Source of the DNA: Psychromonas sp. L1A2
GTDB taxonomy: Bacteria > Pseudomonadota > Gammaproteobacteria > Enterobacterales > Psychromonadaceae
Direction of reading: 5' to 3'
DNA: 64,000 nucleotides
Assembly: GCF_009828855.1 (NCBI RefSeq)
Contig: NZ_WUAG01000001.1
Coordinates: forward strand, 992,001 to 1,056,000
A model generated the notes under the pieces. That model made no database searches. It had not been told where the DNA came from and saw only the letters and a list, made by a program, of their open reading frames with translations. Positions 60,153 to 64,000 of the stretch are shown in pieces. A program made the position numbers and the translations under genes. How positions within the stretch are numbered: position 1 is the stretch's first letter; the number at the start of each line of letters is the position of its first letter.

Positions 60153-60833
60153 ATGATATTATTTGAAGAAGTCAGCAAAATTTATGGCGATGATCAAATT
60201 GCTTTAAATAAAGTAGATTTTCATTTAAAACAAGGTGAAATGGCTTTTTTAACCGGTCACTCAGGCTCTGGTAAAAGTACACTATTAAAGTTAGTTAGCT
60301 TAATGGAACGTCCAACAACAGGTCGCATTGTTTTAAACGGTAATGATATCAGTCATATTAAAGGTAATGATATTCCTTATCTACGTCGTCACATTGGTAT
60401 GATTTTTCAAGATCATCGTTTATTAATGAACCGTACGGTACTTGATAATGTAGGCTTACCTTTATTAATTGAAGGGTATAGTAGCTTTGAAATAAGACGT
60501 CGTAGTTTAGCTGCATTAGATAAAGTAGGTTTGACAGGTAAAGAGCATTCTTTTCCTATTAACTTATCAGGCGGTGAACAACAACGTGTTGGTATTGCAC
60601 GTGCAATTATCAATCAACCTCCATTACTATTAGCTGATGAACCTACGGGTAATTTGGATCCTAAATTATCATTAGAAATTTTGACTTTATTTGAGTCGTT
60701 AAATCAATTTGGCATGTCTGTACTTATTGCAACACATGATTTAGGACTGATTGCTAAGATGCGTTATCGCACATTAACGCTACGTGAAGGCGATATGATT
60801 AATGATGGCTTATTAAGGGATCGTAATGCGTAA
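60153..60833 (+). CDS. ftsE: Cell-division ABC ATPase FtsE
   Basis: A 226-residue ATPase that with FtsX controls septal peptidoglycan amidases through EnvC. Walker A 'GHSGSGKSTLLKL' (about 36-48), Q-loop 'MIFQDHRLL', signature 'NLSGGEQQRVGIARAI', Walker B 'LLLADEPTGNLDP' and the H-switch 'IATHD'. Full length (E. coli 222). Stop overlaps ftsX by 8 bases. Confidence 0.96.
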   Translation: MILFEEVSKIYGDDQIALNKVDFHLKQGEMAFLTGHSGSGKSTLLKLVSLMERPTTGRIVLNGNDISHIKGNDIPYLRRHIGMIFQDHRLLMNRTVLDNVGLPLLIEGYSSFEIRRRSLAALDKVGLTGKEHSFPINLSGGEQQRVGIARAIINQPPLLLADEPTGNLDPKLSLEILTLFESLNQFGMSVLIATHDLGLIAKMRYRTLTLREGDMINDGLLRDRNA

Positions 60834-61815
60834 TTCAATGGATGCAAAAAGAAAGCTGTCAGGTTCTCCAAAAATTAATAAAGTTTCTTTTTTTGGCCGT
60901 GTTAAAGCATCACTTGGTCAGCATATACATCAGTTATCAAATAGTTTTTTTGAATTATGGAAAACACCTTTTGCTACATTAATGACTATTTTTGTACTCG
61001 GTATTGCACTTTCCTTACCGACTGTTTTTCATGTGGTTTATAAAAATGTAGAGCGTGTTAGTGGACAATGGGACAGTGCTTCTGAAATTAGTCTTTTTTT
61101 GAAAAAAGATATATCAGATGAAAGAGTACAAGTACTGATTAATAAACTTGGCTTATATAAAGATATTGAAACGGTCACTTACATTTCTCGTCATCAAGCA
61201 TTAGAAGAGTTTAAAGAAATGTCAGGGTTTTCAAAGGCATTAAACTATCTAGATGAAAACCCATTACCTGCAGTGCTCGTTGTTATTCCTGTTAAAGAGG
61301 CAATGAATACCGCTGGAAATAAGCTATTAGTGGCTAAGCTAGAGCGTGAACAAGATATTGATTTAGTCCGAGTTGATATTGATTGGATAGAAAAGCTACA
61401 GGCTATTTTCTATTTAATAGTTGATGTGGTGATAGGTATTGCGACATTGTTACTACTATCAGTACTGCTAATCGTGAGTAATACTATTCGTTTGAATATT
61501 CTTAACCAACGTGCCGAAATTGAAGTATTAAAACTAGTTGGTGCGACTAATAGCTTTATTCAATTACCTTATTTATATATAGGTGCCTGGTATGGTTTCT
61601 TAGGAGGTGTTATTGCTTGGTTATTTTCTTTTGTGCTGGTGATTTGGTTAGAGTCTGGCGTGATGAATTTAACGGATCTTTATCAAGCTAACTTTGAATT
61701 GGTATCACTCAGTTTTGATGGAACAATTATATTATTGGTGACAAGTGCATTATTAGGACTAATTGCTTCGTTTATTTCAGTGAAGCAATATCTTGTCACG
61801 ATAGAACCCCAATAA
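60826..61815 (+). CDS. ftsX: Cell-division protein FtsX
   Basis: A 329-residue inner-membrane partner of FtsE. A basic N-terminal tail is followed by TM1 (about 44-66, 'FATLMTIFVLGIALSLPTVF'), a periplasmic loop of about 110 residues that binds EnvC, and three more helices in the C-terminal half ('IFYLIVDVVIGIATLLLLSVLLIVS', 'WYGFLGGVIAWLFSFVLVIWL', 'TIILLVTSALLGLIASFISV'). Length fits E. coli FtsX (352). GTG/ATG choice: ATG 60826 overlaps ftsE. Confidence 0.95.
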   Translation: MRNSMDAKRKLSGSPKINKVSFFGRVKASLGQHIHQLSNSFFELWKTPFATLMTIFVLGIALSLPTVFHVVYKNVERVSGQWDSASEISLFLKKDISDERVQVLINKLGLYKDIETVTYISRHQALEEFKEMSGFSKALNYLDENPLPAVLVVIPVKEAMNTAGNKLLVAKLEREQDIDLVRVDIDWIEKLQAIFYLIVDVVIGIATLLLLSVLLIVSNTIRLNILNQRAEIEVLKLVGATNSFIQLPYLYIGAWYGFLGGVIAWLFSFVLVIWLESGVMNLTDLYQANFELVSLSFDGTIILLVTSALLGLIASFISVKQYLVTIEPQ

Positions 61816-61879
61816 TTTAAGTCACTTTTAAAGATGATATTTGAATAAACGATAGCCAACCTTATGCACTTATAAATTG

Positions 61880-61908
61880 AAGAGATCAAGCTTGATCTCT
61901 TTTTTTTT
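61880..61908 (+). terminator. Terminator of ftsYEX
   Basis: Perfect palindrome AGAGATCAAG-CTTGATCTCT followed by eight T, 65 bases after the ftsX stop. Confidence 0.93.
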
Positions 61909-61969
61909 GTATGTATTATGTGATCTACTTCACGGGATTTCCTTGGGAAGATTTGATTTCAGGTATTTT

Positions 61970-62290
61970 ATGAAAATTGTTGATATTAAGTTGTTACCAA
62001 TCTCGTCGCCTACTTGCCAAGTTCTTATTCAAGAGCAAATGGCCTTTCAAAAAGAAATGAAATTAATTGATCTAACGGCCGACTGTAAGGAAATTCTTGT
62101 CATACGTCTTGATGGACGATTGATTGCTTATGGAACTTTCGACCTATATGATGGTCAAATTATGCGCATCAATTCTTTGCATTTCAGGGATGTTTTTCAA
62201 CATCATGTATTAGGACAATACTGGTTATCTCGTTATGTAAAACGTAAACTTGAAAGAAAGTGCTATTTAAATTTTTTGATAGCGAGTTAA
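61970..62290 (+). CDS. Conserved-position hypothetical protein between ftsX and rpoH
   Basis: A 106-residue soluble protein: 'VDIKLLPISSPTCQVLIQEQMAF', then 'ILVIRLDGRLIAYGTFDLYDGQIMRINSLHF' and a basic end 'SRYVKRKLERKCYLNFLIAS'. The central beta-hairpin followed by a helix recalls the small acetyltransferase-like PanM/PanZ fold, but no acetyl-CoA loop is present, so I do not name it. I start at ATG 61970; the longer frame to 61877 runs through the ftsX terminator. Shine-Dalgarno is weak (CAGG). It has its own 114-base gap before rpoH. Confidence 0.65.
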   Translation: MKIVDIKLLPISSPTCQVLIQEQMAFQKEMKLIDLTADCKEILVIRLDGRLIAYGTFDLYDGQIMRINSLHFRDVFQHHVLGQYWLSRYVKRKLERKCYLNFLIAS

Positions 62291-62403
62291 CCTTAATACA
62301 TTAGTTAATGTATTTTTCTTTTCTGTTTGCTACTGTATAATAAATTGTTATCTTTATAACAGAACATTTATTATCTAAACCTATAGTAATTCAAAGGTGA
62401 ATC

Positions 62404-63252
62404 ATGAGTGAAACAATAAATTCAATGAGTATCGTTCCTCAAGGAAGTATTGGAGCCTATGTTCAATCTGTAAACTCATTCTCTAAGCTAAGTGCTGAAG
62501 AAGAAAAAGAGTTAGCAGAACGTCTATTTTATCAAGGTGATTTAGAAGCAGCTAAAAAATTAGTAATGTCACATCTTCGTTTTGTGGCTTATATTGCTAA
62601 AAGCTATGCCGGTTATGGTTTAGCACAAGCTGATTTAATTCAAGAAGGTAATGTAGGCTTAATGAAAGCAGTTAAACGCTTTGACCCAACTGTGGGTGTG
62701 CGTCTTGTATCTTTTGCTGTGCACTGGATTAAAGCTGAAATTCATGAATACGTTATTCGTAATTGGCGTGTAGTTAAAATTGCGACTACTAAAGCACAAC
62801 GTAAATTGTTCTTTAACCTTCGTAAATCTAAAAAACGTTTAGGCTGGTTTAAAAAAGAAGAAGTTGAAGCGGTAGCAGAAGACTTAAATGTAAGTACTAA
62901 AGATGTACTTGAAATGGAATCACGTTTAAATGCACAAGATCATTCATTTGATTTAAGTGTTAATGATGATGACGATAACAATTTCGCGCCAATGCATTAT
63001 CTTGAAGATAAAAGTGCAAGTGTAGAAACGCAAATTGAGCAAGAAAATACAGAGTCTCATACAAAAAATAAATTGTATTCAGCATTATCAACGTTAGATG
63101 CACGTAGCCAAGATATTTTAAGTTCTCGTTGGTTAAGTGAGCCAAAGGCGACATTGCATGACTTAGCTGCTCGATATGATATTTCAGCTGAACGTGTACG
63201 TCAGTTAGAAGCTAATGCATTGAAGAAACTCAAAACTAATATGGATTTCTAA
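62404..63252 (+). CDS. rpoH: Heat-shock sigma factor RpoH (sigma-32)
   Basis: A 282-residue sigma-70-family factor directing heat-shock transcription. Region 2: '[43 protein letters not shown]' in parts (about 52-98) and the promoter-melting '[24 protein letters not shown]'. The RpoH box is '[13 protein letters not shown]'. Region 4 is '[28 protein letters not shown]'. Length fits E. coli (284). Followed by a perfect terminator. Its leader may form a temperature-sensing structure, as in E. coli, but I could not fold it. Confidence 0.97.
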   Translation: MSETINSMSIVPQGSIGAYVQSVNSFSKLSAEEEKELAERLFYQGDLEAAKKLVMSHLRFVAYIAKSYAGYGLAQADLIQEGNVGLMKAVKRFDPTVGVRLVSFAVHWIKAEIHEYVIRNWRVVKIATTKAQRKLFFNLRKSKKRLGWFKKEEVEAVAEDLNVSTKDVLEMESRLNAQDHSFDLSVNDDDDNNFAPMHYLEDKSASVETQIEQENTESHTKNKLYSALSTLDARSQDILSSRWLSEPKATLHDLAARYDISAERVRQLEANALKKLKTNMDF

Positions 63253-63269
63253 TTAGCAATAATTTGATT

Positions 63270-63294
63270 AGGTGAGCTTTGGCTCACCTTTTTT
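63270..63294 (+). terminator. Terminator of rpoH
   Basis: AGGTGAGC-TTTG-GCTCACCT followed by T's, 18 bases after the stop. Confidence 0.92.
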
Positions 63295-63328
63295 ATTCCT
63301 TTCTGTAACATCATCAACTCGGTACTTT

Positions 63329-64000
63329 ATGCTTAACATTGCAACACTTGGCCCTAAAGATACATTCTCTGATCTCGCGACTAAGCAGTATATTCAAGCC
63401 ATACAAGCTAAAGAACCTCTACAAACAACACATATTCAATATTATGCTACTTTATCACAAACCTTTGAAGCCATTGGTCAAGATTGTCAATTAGGCGTAT
63501 TACCGATTGAGAATTTATCGGAAGGTTACGTACAAGTCGTATTAGATCAACTGCTTGATACTAAACTCTCAGTTATTTCTGAGTTATTACTACCAATCCA
63601 ATTTTCGTTTGTTGGGTTTTGTGAAGAGTTAACTGAGCTAACCGATTTATATGTTCAATTTGTGGCACATGGGCAATGTTCTGAATTTATTAATGGTTTG
63701 GAAGGTGTACAGATCCACATGACACAAAGTAATATTGAGTCTTTGGTACTCGCACAGAAAAAAGGTAAAACAGCTGGAGCGATTATTCCGCAACATGCAT
63801 TGTCACAAGCAAGTGATGCAAAGCTAATCGATAATGATGTTACCAATTACAGGAATAACCAAACGCGTTTTTTAGTGCTCTCTGAAACAGCACAAGCGCG
63901 TATTCAAGGTAAAGAGTATAAAACCACGCTAGTTGTTAATAACAAGCAAGATTGTCCCGGTGTTTTGGGTAATATTGTGAGTGCTTTTGCGTTACAAAAA
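63329..64000 (+). CDS. Prephenate dehydratase-type protein, 3' end missing
   Basis: A frame open from ATG 63329 to the window end (224 codons). 'IATLGPKDTFSDLATKQYI' (about 4-22), 'GVLPIENLSEGYVQVVLDQLL' (about 59-79), and 'NQTRFLVLS' with the TRF catalytic triad are prephenate-dehydratase marks. An ACT domain ('TLVVNNKQDCPGVLGNIVSAFAL') is cut by the window end. The usual 'GS.E' appears as 'NLSEG', and the active-site loop is less typical than in PheA, so it may be a variant dehydratase without chorismate mutase. It would make phenylpyruvate for phenylalanine synthesis. Confidence 0.82.
   Translation, partial: MLNIATLGPKDTFSDLATKQYIQAIQAKEPLQTTHIQYYATLSQTFEAIGQDCQLGVLPIENLSEGYVQVVLDQLLDTKLSVISELLLPIQFSFVGFCEELTELTDLYVQFVAHGQCSEFINGLEGVQIHMTQSNIESLVLAQKKGKTAGAIIPQHALSQASDAKLIDNDVTNYRNNQTRFLVLSETAQARIQGKEYKTTLVVNNKQDCPGVLGNIVSAFALQK

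Noticed and set aside
61877..61969. Upstream extension of the gene between ftsX and rpoH
   Set aside because: It runs through the perfect ftsYEX terminator, so translation there is not credible.

Overview
This 64 kb window is AT-rich chromosomal DNA of a marine-type gammaproteobacterium. Two gene blocks have the order known from E. coli. One is serA-rpiA-fau-ssrS(6S RNA)-zapA / ygfB-pepP-ubiH-ubiI. The other is rsmD-(yhhL-like) / ftsY-ftsE-ftsX-rpoH. Together with FabV, DUF2982, many small inverted-repeat elements beginning ATACCAATC and many chemotaxis and c-di-GMP proteins, this fits the Alteromonadales neighbourhood, probably Psychromonadaceae. That placement is inference; no species is claimed.

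Layout. 1-10.7 kb is an accessory and relic-rich zone. It holds a partial NTF2-like gene, an integron gene cassette with a well-formed attC site, a truncated second cassette gene, a LysE exporter that ends in an attC-like stub, an IS110-family stump, a MerR/flavodoxin-reductase/tautomerase cluster, a Crp/Fnr regulator broken by one base in an A tract, DUF2892 and DUF2982 membrane proteins, a periplasmic asparaginase, and dispersed repeats. 10.7-15.7 kb holds an aldehyde dehydrogenase and the cell-wall pair mrcB plus a TPR lipoprotein resembling the PBP1b activator LpoP. A decayed copy of that lipoprotein's 3' end lies 2.5 kb away.

15.7-26.3 kb contains mostly single genes separated by miniature inverted-repeat elements: AhpD-like protein, NfsA, a P-loop kinase, rhodanese, AraC regulator / SLC13 transporter, GFA protein, lipoprotein, an unusual SDR, and a membrane hydrolase. 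26.6-35.5 kb is a signalling block: CHASE histidine kinase, stand-alone receiver, REC-GGDEF-EAL protein, a chemoreceptor and a membrane GGDEF/EAL protein. 36-43 kb holds cold-shock/DUF1294, GNAT, Rdx and ABM proteins, the OhrR/Ohr peroxide pair with two matching palindromes, an IS630 copy nested inside a miniature element, and an MFS/LysR pair with tandem repeats between them. 43-45 kb is a double-Cache chemoreceptor.

45.6-64 kb is the conserved core: serine and pentose-phosphate enzymes, 6S RNA, division factor ZapA, ubiquinone hydroxylases, FabV enoyl reductase, tRNA-Pro(GGG), KdsD, RsmD, FtsY with a long 25-residue tandem-repeat N-terminus, FtsEX, sigma-32, and the start of a prephenate dehydratase gene that runs off the window.

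The most notable points are the integron cassette with its attC and the possible IS1111-attC-type insertion nearby; the LpoP-like/mrcB pair and its relic; several strong inverted-repeat operators beside stress genes; and the family of miniature elements, one of which forms the whole 5' leader of a gene. I found no CRISPR array, no rRNA operon and no complete new defence system.
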